Below are positions 43,590 to 54,840 of a DNA stretch of 64,000 bases, piece by piece. The notes under the pieces were generated by a model. It did no database searches. It saw only the letters and a program-made list of their open reading frames with translations, and was not told the origin of the DNA. Both the position numbers and the translations under genes were made by a program. The stretch spans positions 19,898,895 through 19,962,894 of the forward strand of contig CM060853.1 of NCBI GenBank assembly GCA_030737835.1. Reading direction: 5' to 3'. Each line of letters starts with the position of its first letter. Positions within the stretch are counted from its first letter, which is position 1. Source of the DNA: Acorus gramineus. Lineage: Eukaryota > Streptophyta > Magnoliopsida > Acorales > Acoraceae.

Positions 43590-43688
43590 GTTAACATGAA
43601 ACCATAATAAATTGCTATGTAATAAAAGAAGCCTTAGTGCTTTGAAGTGGATGACTATTTTCTAGTTCAATAATTGTGATGGAATAAA

Positions 43689-45427
43689 AAGTGCTGTGGT
43701 TAATTTGTGCTTCGTAATAATATATGCATTAACTTTTATGACTTATTTGAATAGAGACATAAATTATTTAAGTATATACGTATTTATTATGAAGTATATA
43801 TATTTTTTAAAAATGAAATACATATTTGAATAAATTAAATGCAAACATATACACACACACCACTCACTTAATCATATTTATACTCAATTATAGATCTTAT
43901 ATGCTGGTCAGATACAGCAAAAATTAATCCATATCAAACTATACAGCTCAAATGCAACAATAGAGGAAATTAACAGCCTAGCAGCACATCGAGCTTGATC
44001 CAATGACGTGTATGGAATGCCTGAAAGAAACCATCCGCACTATACAACTAATCCTGATTAATCTTTGTAATTTTACCTCTCTAGAAAAATTCTTAATAAT
44101 ATTTAATTTTTTCACATTTTCTTTCCTTATTTATTCAAATCCTAAAAAATAAAAACATTTTTTTTATATATAAATAGCTAATTATATGATAGGTTGAGAC
44201 TCGTTTGTAGCCTCATTTGCAGTCCGATTTACACACGTTTTGATTTTTCGTAAGTGTATCCTTAACTAATTAGACACATTGTATTTTTTTATAAAAATAA
44301 ATCCACATAATTTTTTTTTGCTTGGTAATCCACTTACTCTGAATGAATAAATTTCTTCTTACTTCTTCACAATGAAGTATATGTTGAAATAATAGAGTGT
44401 ATTATGCGTTAAACAATTATATATACTGCATTATATTAGTGATTATCCTGTTGAAATATGTGACCCGAGAGTTTCCTTGTATGCACATATAGCCTTTTGA
44501 AATTTAATTTTTTTAAAAATGATACTAAACGCCTTTTTCTTAACATTTTATGTAATCTTAGTTTTGGAAGAAAGTAAAAACTAATTTTTAATTAATTATT
44601 AAAATAGTTCAAAATATTTATTAAAAATATGTTTTCCGAATAAAAACTGGCTCCCAAACACTTATCTCATATCATATAACACACCTCATCATTACTCTAG
44701 AAGCATATATGGCTTTTAGATGGTCATCATCAAGCGTTAATAAACTCAATCCATTTTGCAATCCAAACTGTCACCTCATACTCTATGATAACAAAATATA
44801 CACTACATTATCATAGTATGTGGGGTTTTATCATAGTGTATGACATAATTATTTTTATTTTTTTAACTTAAAAAGATACATTATTGTATTTTAATATATA
44901 CTTAATTTCATAAAACAACACATACTTCACTAGAACAATATGATTTAAAAATAAAACATAAAAACTATGTGGACTGTGGTTGAGGCTGTACAAATGTTGG
45001 ACGTATCTTTTATTTTTATTTTATCTTATTTGTAAAAAGACTCACAAGGGAGGGGTACAATAAAACATGGCTCAAAACCTATAACTAAAGTTGTGCTATT
45101 ACACTTAGGTTTTTTTACAGTCTAAAATATAATTCTACATACCTCGATTAGAAATCTAATGGAATATCTACCATGCTAGATGATGTATATACCTCGTAAA
45201 TTTTTTTTCTTATACTTACTAAAATGAGTTTATTCAACTCAAAATAGTACGATATACATTTTTTATTAAAACATATATTTTGTTAAATAATATTTATTAT
45301 TTTAAAAAAATAAAAATATTTAGGGTCTCAAATTTGATTGATAAATATAATTGAGTGTATAATTTTCAATTGACATGTGTTTTACTGATAGAAACACCGT
45401 CAAACGGAAAAAAGTAAACTACGACTG
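43689..45427. other. Intergenic DNA downstream of GRP-8
   Basis: Related to the other unit flanks up to ~44125, then unrelated AT-rich DNA. No gene recognised. Confidence 0.45.
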
Positions 45428-46028
45428 CATTAATTGAATAGTAATTGTATACTACATAAATGTCACCAATTGAAAACACGAATACCAAGGTCAAATGTTA
45501 TGCATGTTGTTGCAAATTGTTATACCTTAATACGATTAGCCAGTCAAACTATACATATGAATGAATTCTTTTGTCAACCGAATCGCATTCTGATTTCATC
45601 TTTCCTTTATTACTGCAGTACGTAGAGCATGACACATTAATTGTTGAAACTTTTAAGCTTAAAACCGAGACTCAGATGTACAACAAATTATAGCCCTAGC
45701 TAATCCACAACCGATAAGAAATTTCGTAGTAGTTTCGTTTAGAGTCTCACTCCTATTATCACGGCAAGTAGGCAGTTTTATAAAACCGTGTATATGTACG
45801 GAAAGTAATTATTTATCAAGGTCCTCATGATAAGATCGATCAAAGTGTACAATCACATATCGTCCTAAACCAAACTACAACTGGCAGAACTCGTTGACCT
45901 TCTTGACTTTGAATTAATTAGCGAGATTGCATGTGCCGCTGGATGCCAACGTGACCAATTCTTTTGTAAATTGTGTGGAAGATATGTTAAGACTACTAGT
46001 TAGTAATGCTGTGCAACTACTATAAACA
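45428..46028 (+). promoter_or_regulatory. Orphan GRP promoter copy, no gene attached
   Basis: Parallels the GRP-9 upstream DNA at ~46614-47216: TAATTGTATACT, the far module (45478-45520), AACTGGCAGAAC (45879-45890), CTTGACTTTGAATTA, GCATGTGCCGCTGGATGCCA and a TATA-like TATAAACA (46021-46028). Similarity stops at the TATA box; no signal peptide or glycine codons follow. It is a duplicated control region whose gene was lost or never copied. Confidence 0.7.
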
Positions 46029-46613
46029 AAGGATGTCTAGGGTTTGATCCGTTGATCTTCTTTAAAGATAGAAGATGTGTTTCCTGACTTAATCAAATAT
46101 CAGTTTACTATGTCTTTCAATTACTTGTAAATAAAATCAAATTTATATCTCATTTGTTAAGAAAAAATATAACAATAAAAAGTGTTAGAATAAACGGGTT
46201 GAGCACACATGATAGGTCAACCCGCCAGACCTATTTTGGAAGAGAAATGAATGCATGGGATGTGACCGTTATTTGTGAACAGTCACACCCATTAGCATCT
46301 CTCGATCCCTTCCTTTTTTTTATCACAATCTATGATAAAAAAAAAACACCCAGTAGACAAAGCATACACAAGAAAAACAAAATAAGGATTCTTGAGTTGT
46401 GAAAATAAGTAAAAAGTTCAAAGATATTTTTTTATTCCTCATCATTTGCAAAACATTGATTCATCTACAAGAAGATATCACATTTTTGTGACGAAGATCA
46501 AGAGATAACCCGAATCTTGATCTATATGATTCTTCAACGAGCGAAAAAAAAAAAAAAAAAAAATGAGAAAGGCATGGCATATGAATCAAAAACTCAAAAG
46601 TAAACTACGACCA
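46029..46613. other. Insert with A tail between orphan promoter and GRP-9
   Basis: Unrelated to the array. It ends in ~20 A's (46543-46562), suggesting a retroposed sequence. The part from TGTTAGAATAAACGGGTTGA (46183) has words seen in Copia LTRs (GTGACCGTTATTTGTGAACA near 46261), but no paired ends or target duplication were confirmed. Confidence 0.35.
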
Positions 46614-47208
46614 CAATTGAATGGTAATTGTATACTGGACAAATGTCACAAATTGCAAGCACGAATACCAAGGTCAAATTAAAGTTACTGTTGTTGCAAA
46701 TTGTTATACCTTAATTAATACGATTAACCACAGTCAACTATACATATATGAATCCTTTTGTCACCGAATCGCATTCTGATTTCATCTGTCCTATCTTTAA
46801 TTTACTGCAGATTGTATCCATACATAATTGTATGCAGAACAAAACCCATGTTTATAGCATAAAACAAAGCCCTAGATGAAGAGCAAATTAATTATAGCCC
46901 TAATCCACGATCAATAGGAAATTTCGTACGAGTTTCATTCAGAGTCGTCTCACACTACGATTAGCTCGGCAAGTAGGCAGTTTTATAAAACCATACACCA
47001 GATGATAGGATCAAACTTTACAATTACATAGAGTGCTTCACCATCCTAAATCAAATTACAACTGGCAGAACTTCTTAATCTTCTTGACTTTGAATTATTT
47101 AATTATCGAGATTGCATGTGCTGCTGGATGCATGCCAACGTGAACAATTCTTTTGTAGATTGTGTGGAAGATATGTAAGACCACTAGCTAGCAATGCTGA
47201 ACAAGTGC
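46614..47208 (+). promoter_or_regulatory. GRP-9 upstream region with conserved modules
   Basis: Far module (46660-46703), AACTGGCAGAACTTCTTAAT and CTTGACTTTGAATTA (47060-47095), and GCATGTGCTGCTGG to AACGTGAAC near 47114-47145. Same order in the orphan copy and, with changes, before GRP-10 and GRP-12. Confidence 0.6.
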
Positions 47209-47216
47209 TATAAATA
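47209..47216 (+). promoter_or_regulatory. TATA box of GRP-9
   Basis: TATAAATA, only 59 bp before the start codon, the shortest leader in the array. Confidence 0.82.
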
Positions 47217-47267
47217 CCCCCCACATTCTATTGCCATTTTTCATCACAAACAGTCTTTTCATTCAAT

Positions 47268-47867
47268 ATGGCAAGTTCGAAAGTAGCGAGTGTTGCTTTT
47301 CTCGTCCTGCTCCTCGTGGGGTTCTCCTCCGCGACTAGGACCTTAACGGCCTATGTAAGCGGAAGCGGTGAAGGTGGTGGTGGCGGCGGCGGTGGTGGTA
47401 GCGATGGATATGGTTCCGGTTCCGGTTCTGGCTCCGGTTCTGGTTCCGCCTCTAGCTACTCGGGTCCTTATGGCGGCGCGTATGCGAGCGGGAGTGGAAG
47501 CGGTGGTGGTGGCGGCGGTGGAGGCGGATCATTCGGTGGATCCGGCTACGGGTCAGGTGGTGGGAGCGGGTCTGGCTCAGGAGAGGCCTCTGTAAGTGGT
47601 CGCGGTGGTGCATCCGCTTCTGGAAGTGGAGGAGGCGGCGGAGGGGGTGGTGGATCCGGATCATACTATGGTCCTGGAAGTGGCTACGGGTCAGGGTCTG
47701 GTTCTGGGTCAGGATCAGCATATGCAGGCCGAGGTGGTGCATACGCCAGTGGGAGTGGAAATGGTGGTGGAGGAGGTGGTGGGTCTGGTGGCTATGGTAG
47801 CTCGGGCTCTGGGTCTGGGTCTGGCAGTGGAAGTGGCTCTGGATACGCCTACAGTGGACGCCCTTGA
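47268..47867 (+). CDS. GRP-9, secreted glycine-rich protein (199 aa)
   Basis: MASSKVASV start; signal peptide to A22 with GFSSA instead of GLSSA, then TRTLTAYVSGSGEGG. Modules: poly-Gly, SDGYGSG(GS)n, ASSYSGPYGGAYASGSG, poly-Gly, SFGGSGYGSGGGSG, EASVSGRGGASASGSG, poly-Gly, SGSYYGPGSGYGSG. Then YAGRGGAYASGSGNGG, poly-Gly and SGGYGSSG(GS)n-YAYSGRP. The GP pairs (SGPYGG, YYGPGSG) are the only mature prolines apart from the terminal RP. Differs from GRP-12 at V6A, L19F, GEASV(S/G)GRG and YAY(S/G)GRP. AATAAA at 47938-47943. Confidence 0.9.
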   Translation: MASSKVASVAFLVLLLVGFSSATRTLTAYVSGSGEGGGGGGGGGSDGYGSGSGSGSGSGSASSYSGPYGGAYASGSGSGGGGGGGGGSFGGSGYGSGGGSGSGSGEASVSGRGGASASGSGGGGGGGGGSGSYYGPGSGYGSGSGSGSGSAYAGRGGAYASGSGNGGGGGGGSGGYGSSGSGSGSGSGSGSGYAYSGRP

Positions 47868-47943
47868 AATGAAATAGGAAGTTTCGTTTATGTATTTGCA
47901 ACAAATAAGCGTGTTCTACGCAGTTGAATAACGATGGAATAAA

Positions 47944-48257
47944 ATTTGTTGTGTTGTGTTCTTATAAATAATTATATCTACGTAAGCTTGATTTGATTAA
48001 TTACTCGGCCGGCTTTTTTACTTTTTGTCAACTCTTTCGGAAAACACTGACATACGAGTAAAAAAGAATGACTGTGTATCTATGTATACACAGAGGGTCT
48101 GGATCCTCTACTTACCTCAATATTTAGTAGAATCTGTTAGATTTTTTTACAAGATCGTCACGTGTTATTTTTTTATATTAAATGATAAAAAATAAAAACT
48201 GCTTGCTTTTTTCCTTTAGTTGTTATTATAAATAATTTATGTAATAAAAGTTAAATT

Positions 48258-48291
<34 letters not shown>

Positions 48292-49603
48292 AAAAAATAA
48301 ACATATTTTATTGGCATAGGAACAATGTTTGTGTATACCTTTTGAAACACGTAAATTGATGACGCTTTAAATGGTATGTGGAGATGCATTATCAAACCGG
48401 TCAAAACAAGGGTCAAAGTTATTTTTGTAAATTATTTTGAGGTATGATTATTTCTAAAAATAATTATTAAGTTAAGGTTAATTACAAAAAATTCCATATA
48501 AATAATTATATCTACATAAGCTTGATTTGATTAATTAGTCGACATTTTGACTTTTTATCAACTCTATCGGAAAACACTCATATATGAGTAAAAAATAATG
48601 ACTACAAATCTATGTATACACCAGGTCTGGATCCTCTGCATTCCTCAATATCTACGATCACCTTGTAAAGGATGAATATGCACTTGACAAACCTGAAACA
48701 AAGAACCGTAGATTGTATATGTCATTTTTGCTCATTACACCATATAGATGATTGAATTTTAAAAATGTTAGGGACATACATTTTACATTCTACAAGCAAC
48801 CACACTTTTAATTTTTTATGATATATATATTTATCTAATGATATACATATTTTTTTTTACAAAATATAGTATATATCTAAATGAATTGAATGAATATATT
48901 AATAGTGTGTTCAATCAATATACACCAAGTATATATCCAACAAAGTTTAAAAAATAGAATCGTTTATTAAATCAGAAAAATGAACGAGTTAATACATTAT
49001 CATATCATAATAAATATATTAATTTTTATTATAAAATAACAAAAATTTATAAAAATATGAAATATTATAGAAAATCTTTATGTAATTATCAAGTCTTACT
49101 TTTACTACATTTTAAGTTTTTACTTACTATCGATCATAACATAATTTAATTATATAAAATCTAAATTTTTTTTTTTTTAGATTTCCTATTCTAACAAGTA
49201 ACTAATTACAATTTGTATGAATAAAGGCTAGTATTTTTAATCAACTTGTAGGTGGTTCTTAAAAGCTGTCGGTTTAATCAATAGGTTGATTGGGTTTGAG
49301 AGTAAATTGAACCAAAATTTAAAGCACATAAAGATTTAACCGGTGCAACCGGCTAGGTTTGGTGGGGTTGGTTTTAAAACTCTGATATCCAATTGAACCT
49401 TTCAAATCTCACTGATAGAATATTATTAAGCATAAAACACACCTCATCACACATTGCTTTCTGTCTTCAACTGAACATTTTTTTAGATGTTTATTAGCTT
49501 TTTTGTAACAATGACCGGACAACCCGCTGTTTGAGTTTTTCCATCAACAAAGACAAATTAACTCTGGGAGGTAATTAATTAAGCTACGACTACGATTGAA
49601 TGG
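47944..49603. other. Intergenic DNA downstream of GRP-9
   Basis: No gene. 47990-48900 is related to 57850-58680 after GRP-12 (shared TCAAACCGGTCAAAACAAGG, TTGACTTTTTGTCAACT-like words and a TA microsatellite), showing that GRP-9 and GRP-12 flanks derive from one ancestor. A ~50-bp segment near 47965-48050 recurs near 48500-48590. Confidence 0.5.
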
Positions 49604-49639
49604 AAGTTTTCAACCCTGAATAGTGGACAAAACTGTAGG

Positions 49640-50210
49640 CACGGATAACAAGGTCAAATGTTAAGTATGTTGCAAATTGTTATACCTTGATACGTTAGTC
49701 AGTCAACTATTTACGAACGCGCTAGCTTGTCAACCAAATCACATATGGATTTCATATGCTTTCCTATCTTTAAATTTATTGCACACTGTAGCTATACATA
49801 ATTGTACGTAGAACATGCATGACATGACACATTGTTTAAAGGATAAATCAGGTCTTACATGCTCTATTAATCATTTAGTCCAAATCCACAATCAATAGGC
49901 AAGTTCGCAGTAGTTTCGTTCAGTCTCACTACTATTGGCACGGCCACTTGACAGTACTATAAACCCATACGTACAAAAAGTGATTACTTATTAAGGTCCT
50001 GAAGATAAGATCGATCAGAGTTAGTAATCAAAGAGTGCTTCACTGTCCTATATCCAATTGATTAACAACTGACAAAACTCGTTCATCTTCTTGACTTTGA
50101 ATTGTTAGGAATTAAGATGCATGTGCCGCTTGTTAATGTCAACGTGAACAAACCTTCTAGTAAATTCTGTGGGATATGTGTTTAGATATTGACTAATGCT
50201 GAACAAGTGC
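49640..50210 (+). promoter_or_regulatory. GRP-10 upstream region with conserved modules
   Basis: Far module (49640-49680), GGTCCTGAAGATAAGATCGA near 49996, CTTGACTTTGAATTGTTAGG and GCATGTGCCGCTTGTTAATG to AACGTGAAC near 50118-50150. Almost identical to the GRP-12 region. Confidence 0.6.
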
Positions 50211-50218
50211 TATAAATA
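50211..50218 (+). promoter_or_regulatory. TATA box of GRP-10
   Basis: TATAAATA, 70 bp before the start codon. Confidence 0.82.
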
Positions 50219-50280
50219 CCCCCCGTACATTGCATTGCCAATGATCATCACAAACATTTAACCTTTCGTCTCACTTCAAT

Positions 50281-50883
50281 ATGGCAAGTTCGAAAGTAGT
50301 AAGTGTTGCTTTTCTCGTCCTGCTCCTTGTGGGGCTCTCCTCCGCGACTAGGACCTTAACGGCCTATGTAAGCGGAAGCGGTGAAGGTGGTGGTGGCGGT
50401 GGCGGTGGTGGTAGTGATGGATACGGTTCCGGTTCCGGTTCTGGCTCCGGTTCTGGTTCCGCTTCTAGCTACTCGGGTCCTCATGGCGGCGCGTATGCGA
50501 GCGGGAGCGGAAGCGGTGGTGGTGGTGGCGGCGGTGGAGGCGGATCATTCGGTGGATCCGGCTACGGGTCAGGTGGTGGGAGCGGGTCTGGCTCAGGAGA
50601 GGCCTCTGTAGGTGGTCGCGGTGGTGCATCCGCTTCTGGAAGTGGAGGAGGCGGTGGAGGGGGTGGTGGATCCGGATCATACTATGGTCCTGGAAGTGGC
50701 TACGGGTCAGGGTCTGGTTCTGGGTCCGGATCAGCATATGCTGGCCGAGGTGGTGCATACGCCAGTGGGAGTGGAAATGGTGGTGGAGGAGGTGGTGGGT
50801 CTGGTGGCTATGGTAGCTCGGGCTCTGGGTCTGGGTCTGGCAGTGGAAGTGGCTCTGGATACGCCTACGGTGGACGCCCTTGA
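50281..50883 (+). CDS. GRP-10, secreted glycine-rich protein (200 aa)
   Basis: Near-copy of GRP-12: the only protein differences noticed are SGPHGG (GRP-12 has SGPYGG) and one extra glycine before SFGGSG. MASSKVVSV start, signal peptide cut likely at A22|T23, ending GYAYGGRP. The His replaces one of the regularly spaced tyrosines. AATAAA at 50960-50965. Confidence 0.9.
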   Translation: MASSKVVSVAFLVLLLVGLSSATRTLTAYVSGSGEGGGGGGGGGSDGYGSGSGSGSGSGSASSYSGPHGGAYASGSGSGGGGGGGGGGSFGGSGYGSGGGSGSGSGEASVGGRGGASASGSGGGGGGGGGSGSYYGPGSGYGSGSGSGSGSAYAGRGGAYASGSGNGGGGGGGSGGYGSSGSGSGSGSGSGSGYAYGGRP

Positions 50884-50965
50884 AATGAAATAGGAAGTTT
50901 CGTTTATGTACTGTATTCTGCGACAAATAAGCGTGTTCCACGCAGTTGAATAATGATGGAATAAA

Positions 50966-51639
50966 ATATGTTGTGTTGTTTTCTTACAAATAATTATATC
51001 TACATAAGCTTGATTTGATTAATTACTCAGCATTTTGACTTTTTCTCAACTCTTTCGGACAACACTTACGTGTGATTAAAAAGTAATGGGTGTTTGATAC
51101 ACTTCCATCCCGAGAATTCGTGACACATGTTTTCTGTTTTCTTTTATTTTTTCCTGCTTTGTACCGTCCATTTTGGTCAGTTCTTTAATTTTTCCGTATT
51201 TGAAGGGGTTCTACCATTTTTCTTAAAAATATAAATCTCTTATATGCATTGTAGACTACATTACCATTGTGTTTATTGCACTTCACAGTATATAAACAGT
51301 AAAAAAATTTCCTTGTATATTTTCTTTAAAAAAGGTAAAAACCATATACAAATCGGACGGGGTTATATATACAAAGGGCGGGCTTATCATTTTCCTTGTG
51401 TGTATATGTGGAACATCACGTGTACCACATATATACTTATGAACTTGTACTATAAAAAATAAATTATCTCCTATCCTAGCATAGTGCTCTACAAAACAAT
51501 CACAAACTTAATGAAATAAATAAATGATCAGTAGGGATGATAGACATTCGTAGACTTACATTATCATCGATCATATATTGACCGTAATAAATATTATCAA
51601 TAAAATTGTAAGAGTTTTTTTAAATTCTCGTGTCCTAGC
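50966..51639. other. Intergenic DNA downstream of GRP-10
   Basis: Related to the GRP-12 3' flank up to about 51060, then unrelated sequence leading to the Gypsy-like relic. No gene. Confidence 0.45.
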
Positions 51640-52496
51640 TGACGTCATAAATAATAATACTTATTAACGCAGCGTGAAACTGATAAAAAGATTCAACCAG
51701 CGTTGAGATCTCATAAACTCCTTGAATCCACAAGAAAAAAGTCCCAAAAGGAGAAAATTTGAAATATTATTGATAAAAAACTATCAACCCTAGATTACAA
51801 GTCTGCTATTTATACTAATAACATAAAATTAAAAAATTACTAAAAATAGTAAAATTCGAAAACTAATTTTTTCTGATTCTATGAGATCCTCAATGATCAT
51901 AGGAATTGATATAAATCAATTCCGATCTGTTATGATTGAGATATCACAAATCTAAAACTTACTAAAAATAGTAAAATCGCTAATTTAAAGGCCTAAATGA
52001 ATTAATTTTAAAAAAATAAGAATTGTTAGATATATAATAACTAATCTAGAAGATCTCCTCGATATATTTCACCATGTAAAATTTCGTGCGATTCCGAGAT
52101 TGTGACCATTGATTTGTAATTTATCTGATGGACTTCTTTTGGTGCTCCCATCTGCATAATCTGTCCTACATCAGACTCTTCTTCTTCAAAAGAACTCGTC
52201 CTCGAGTTCTTTCGCTGTTCAATTGATATTTCTTTGTATTTCACCTTTGGCAAGAGAAGATATATTTTCTTGACTTCAAATTTCTTCTCAATAAAACCAA
52301 TTATGTAGAAAATTGAATGTCCCTCGATTTGTATCCCAAATTTCTTCACCACAGTAGTAGCCGCAAAGTCTTCATTGTTATCAATGTTGATGATGGCATC
52401 CAAAACACTTTTGTTAATGGTGCATATATTTTGCAACACAAGCTTCTGTAGGGACTCTTCCATCTTGGGGATCACCACTATGGACTGTGGAAACAA
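51640..52496 (-). mobile_element. Gypsy-like retrotransposon relic: end of polyprotein plus LTR
   Basis: A 151-codon minus-strand frame (52496-52041) ends with KNSRTSSFEEEESDVGQ and IMQMGAPKEV, resembling the linker at the C-terminus of plant Ty3/Gypsy polyproteins. The first ~90 residues are not recognised. Downstream on the same strand, 52036-51640 matches the LTR-like segment at 4950-5290 in motif order (CTATTTTTAGTAA twice, TATAAATAG, ATCTCAACGCTGGTTGAATC, TTCACGCTGCGTTA). Reverse transcriptase and a second LTR are missing. Confidence 0.5.
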
Positions 52497-52700
52497 CTGA
52501 TACTATGTAATACCATTGTTTGATTATATATTATTAATTAAATTCAATATTTTAACAAATAATAATTTATTAAAAAGTTATTCAAAAAATATATATTTTA
52601 ACAAGTTAAGTAATTTCTACTATCACTTTTAAAAGGGTGAATATGCACTTGACAAATCTGGAACAAAAACCTTTTTTATGAAATATATTTATTTAATAAA

Positions 52701-52780
52701 ATATATATTTAATGAGTATATACTTGAATGAACTGAATGAATATATATTTAATGAGTGTATACTTGAATGAATTGAATGA
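52701..52780. repeat. 40-bp direct tandem repeat, two copies
   Basis: ATATATATTTAATGAGTATA followed by TACTTGAATGAACTGAATGA is repeated directly (52701-52740, 52741-52780) with a few changes. Confidence 0.85.
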
Positions 52781-54057
52781 ATTCATTTTTTTTTTTCTCC
52801 CATCAGATATAGATACTCACCTAACCGATTAAAAAAATCACAGTCCATGTTGACATTGTGTGTAATGACTGCATTGAGCATAAATATATGATATTTGGTT
52901 TTTTGTAAATGATCATTTAATATTTTTTAATCAAATCACCTCTTAGCTTGTCAAGTTTGAAGTGTCTTGGATTTAAGTATGATCTTTTACACTGAGGCAA
53001 GATAAAATTTAGCATAAAATATATGTATATAAAAAAATTAAAGTTCATTTGTCATTTGGGTGGTGGTGGTGTGGGGTGGGGGTTGTAAATTGCATTCTAC
53101 TATTCACTATGATTGAGTTGTCCAAAACAACTCTTCAAGTAAGCTGAGATGTTTCTCACCCATTGTTCTTGACAAATGTAGGTTTGGTATCAATGTCAAA
53201 TGCTTTTGTCTTACTGCTAATTATTATATTGATCTAGGTAAACCATTGGTAACCTCTTCAATTCTTCATCTCCATCCATATGAGTCAAGGTCAATCCCTA
53301 TTATCACTCCTTCATTTTAGGCTAAAAGCAAGCCTTACATTTAATGCAAATTGTGGCTTTAAACCATGGATATCCAACCGTGGCAGGATATTAACCACTA
53401 TTTCTTTGCCCTAGCTAACTGATTATCTTCCCTTTTCTAAACAATCCTGACTAGCATGGCATGGAACACAGGAATTGTGTTTGACAGTATTTTGAATAAG
53501 TAAGTTTATTAAAGGAGACACCCAACTTGTAATACCATGCATCCAACTGACAAGAAGAAAAGACTAGCATATATGGGTTTCTTACCCACCACATGTACAT
53601 GTGGTTTCTTAGCCAAACAAATTTCCTGGGGATATATATTAGCTCCAAATTTATTAAAATGCCCCAATAAAAAAAATTGTTTTTCACTGACAATTTATGT
53701 AATTTGGCAGATAGAAAACAAGCTCATATTGACAAGATTAATTAGCTAGTACTTGTATTACAAAAGATTAGAGCATATATATATATGGTTGATATATTGT
53801 AAAATCAACAAATTAATTAAACACATAACAGACGTACAAAGGTTGCATGCATGGCGTGTACTTGATAAGTATTATATATATTATAATGACTTAATCGTAA
53901 ACTTCCTCGTGACAACCACTTACACTACTTGAGTATCTCAAATTAAAGCAAACAACTGGCAAATTATCTTGATCATATTGACTTTGAATCAGCTGGAGCA
54001 GATCATAATTTCTAATATTTTACTGTTATTAGACATCTAACAGTGTTGAACAACTCC
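52781..54057. other. GRP-11 upstream region
   Basis: No gene. Related to the GRP-13 upstream DNA (58600-59500 and 60606-60890). Includes the far module (53284-53356), AACTGGCAAATTATCTTGAT and TTGACTTTGAATCAGC near 53954-53990. Confidence 0.55.
53865..53916 (-). promoter_or_regulatory. Conserved promoter block of GRP-11, inverted
   Basis: On the minus strand this reads GTTGTCACGAGGAAGTTTAC, GATTAAGTCATTATAATATA, TAATACTTAT. It matches the direct block of GRP-6 to -8 (34084, 38418, 42749). Flanking DNA (GGCGTGTACTT before, CTTACACTACTTGA after) is in normal orientation, so only ~50 bp has been flipped. Confidence 0.65.
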
Positions 54058-54065
54058 TATAAATA
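54058..54065 (+). promoter_or_regulatory. TATA box of GRP-11
   Basis: TATAAATA in AACTCCTATAAATATCCCC, 69 bp before the start codon. Confidence 0.82.
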
Positions 54066-54126
54066 TCCCCACATTCAAGCCACTTCTCATCACAAACAAT
54101 TGATCTTCTCCATAAATCATTTCATT

Positions 54127-54732
54127 ATGGCAAGTTCCAAAGCAGTGAGTGTTGCTTTTCTCGTCCTGCTCCTCGTTGGGCTCTCCTCCGCCACTAGGAC
54201 CTTAACGGCCTATGTAAGCGGAAGCGGTGAAGGTGGTGGAGGGGGTGGCGGTGGTGGTAGCGATGGATACGGTTTCGGTTCCGGTTCTGGTTCTGGATCC
54301 GGTTCTGGTTCCGCTTCTAGCTACTCGGGTGGCCATGGTGGAGTGGAGGCGAGTGGGAGTGGAAGTGGTGGCGGCGGTGGCGGTGGAGGCGGATCATACG
54401 ATGGATCCGGCTACGGGTCAGGTGGAGGAAGCGGATCTGGCTCTGGATCAGCCTCTGCAAATGGCCGTGGTGGTGCATCCGCTTCTGGAAGTGGTGGAGG
54501 TGGTGGAGGGGGTGGTGGATCCGGATCATACTATGGGCCTGGAAGTGGCTACGGCTCAGGGTCTGGTTCTGGGTCCGGATCAGCATATGCTGGCCGAGGT
54601 GGTGCATACGCTAGTGGAAGTGGAAATGGTGGTGGAGGAGGTGGTGGGTCTGGTGGCTATGGTGGCTCGGGCTCTGGGTCTGGGTCTGGCAGTGGAAGTG
54701 GTTCTGGATACGCCTACGGTGGTCGCCCTTAG
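54127..54732 (+). CDS. GRP-11, secreted glycine-rich protein (201 aa)
   Basis: The start at 54127 (MASSKAVSV) lies after the TATA box and TTCTCATCACAAAC motif; upstream in-frame codons are before the transcription start. Modules: poly-Gly, SDGYGFGSG(GS)n, ASSYSGGHGGVEASGSG, poly-Gly, SYDGSGYGSGGGSG, SASANGRGGASASGSG, poly-Gly. Then SGSYYGPGSGYGSG, YAGRGGAYASGSGNGG and SGGYGGSG(GS)n-YAYGGRP. It mixes the VEASGSG feature of GRP-6 to -8 with the YYGPGSG of GRP-9, -10 and -12, suggesting exchange between copies. AATAAA at 54835-54840. Confidence 0.9.
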   Translation: MASSKAVSVAFLVLLLVGLSSATRTLTAYVSGSGEGGGGGGGGGSDGYGFGSGSGSGSGSGSASSYSGGHGGVEASGSGSGGGGGGGGGSYDGSGYGSGGGSGSGSGSASANGRGGASASGSGGGGGGGGGSGSYYGPGSGYGSGSGSGSGSAYAGRGGAYASGSGNGGGGGGGSGGYGGSGSGSGSGSGSGSGYAYGGRP

Positions 54733-54840
54733 GTTAGCAAGAAACCATAATATATTTCTCTGTAATAAGGAAGCCCTGTGCAGCTTTTGAACTTTGAAGT
54801 CGATGATTGTGTAAGTTGAATAAAAAGTTGATGGAATAAA

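Noticed and set aside
51244..51462. 72-codon frame near 51.3 kb as a small gene
   Set aside because: No signal peptide, domain, promoter or conserved relative visible; length is expected by chance in this DNA.
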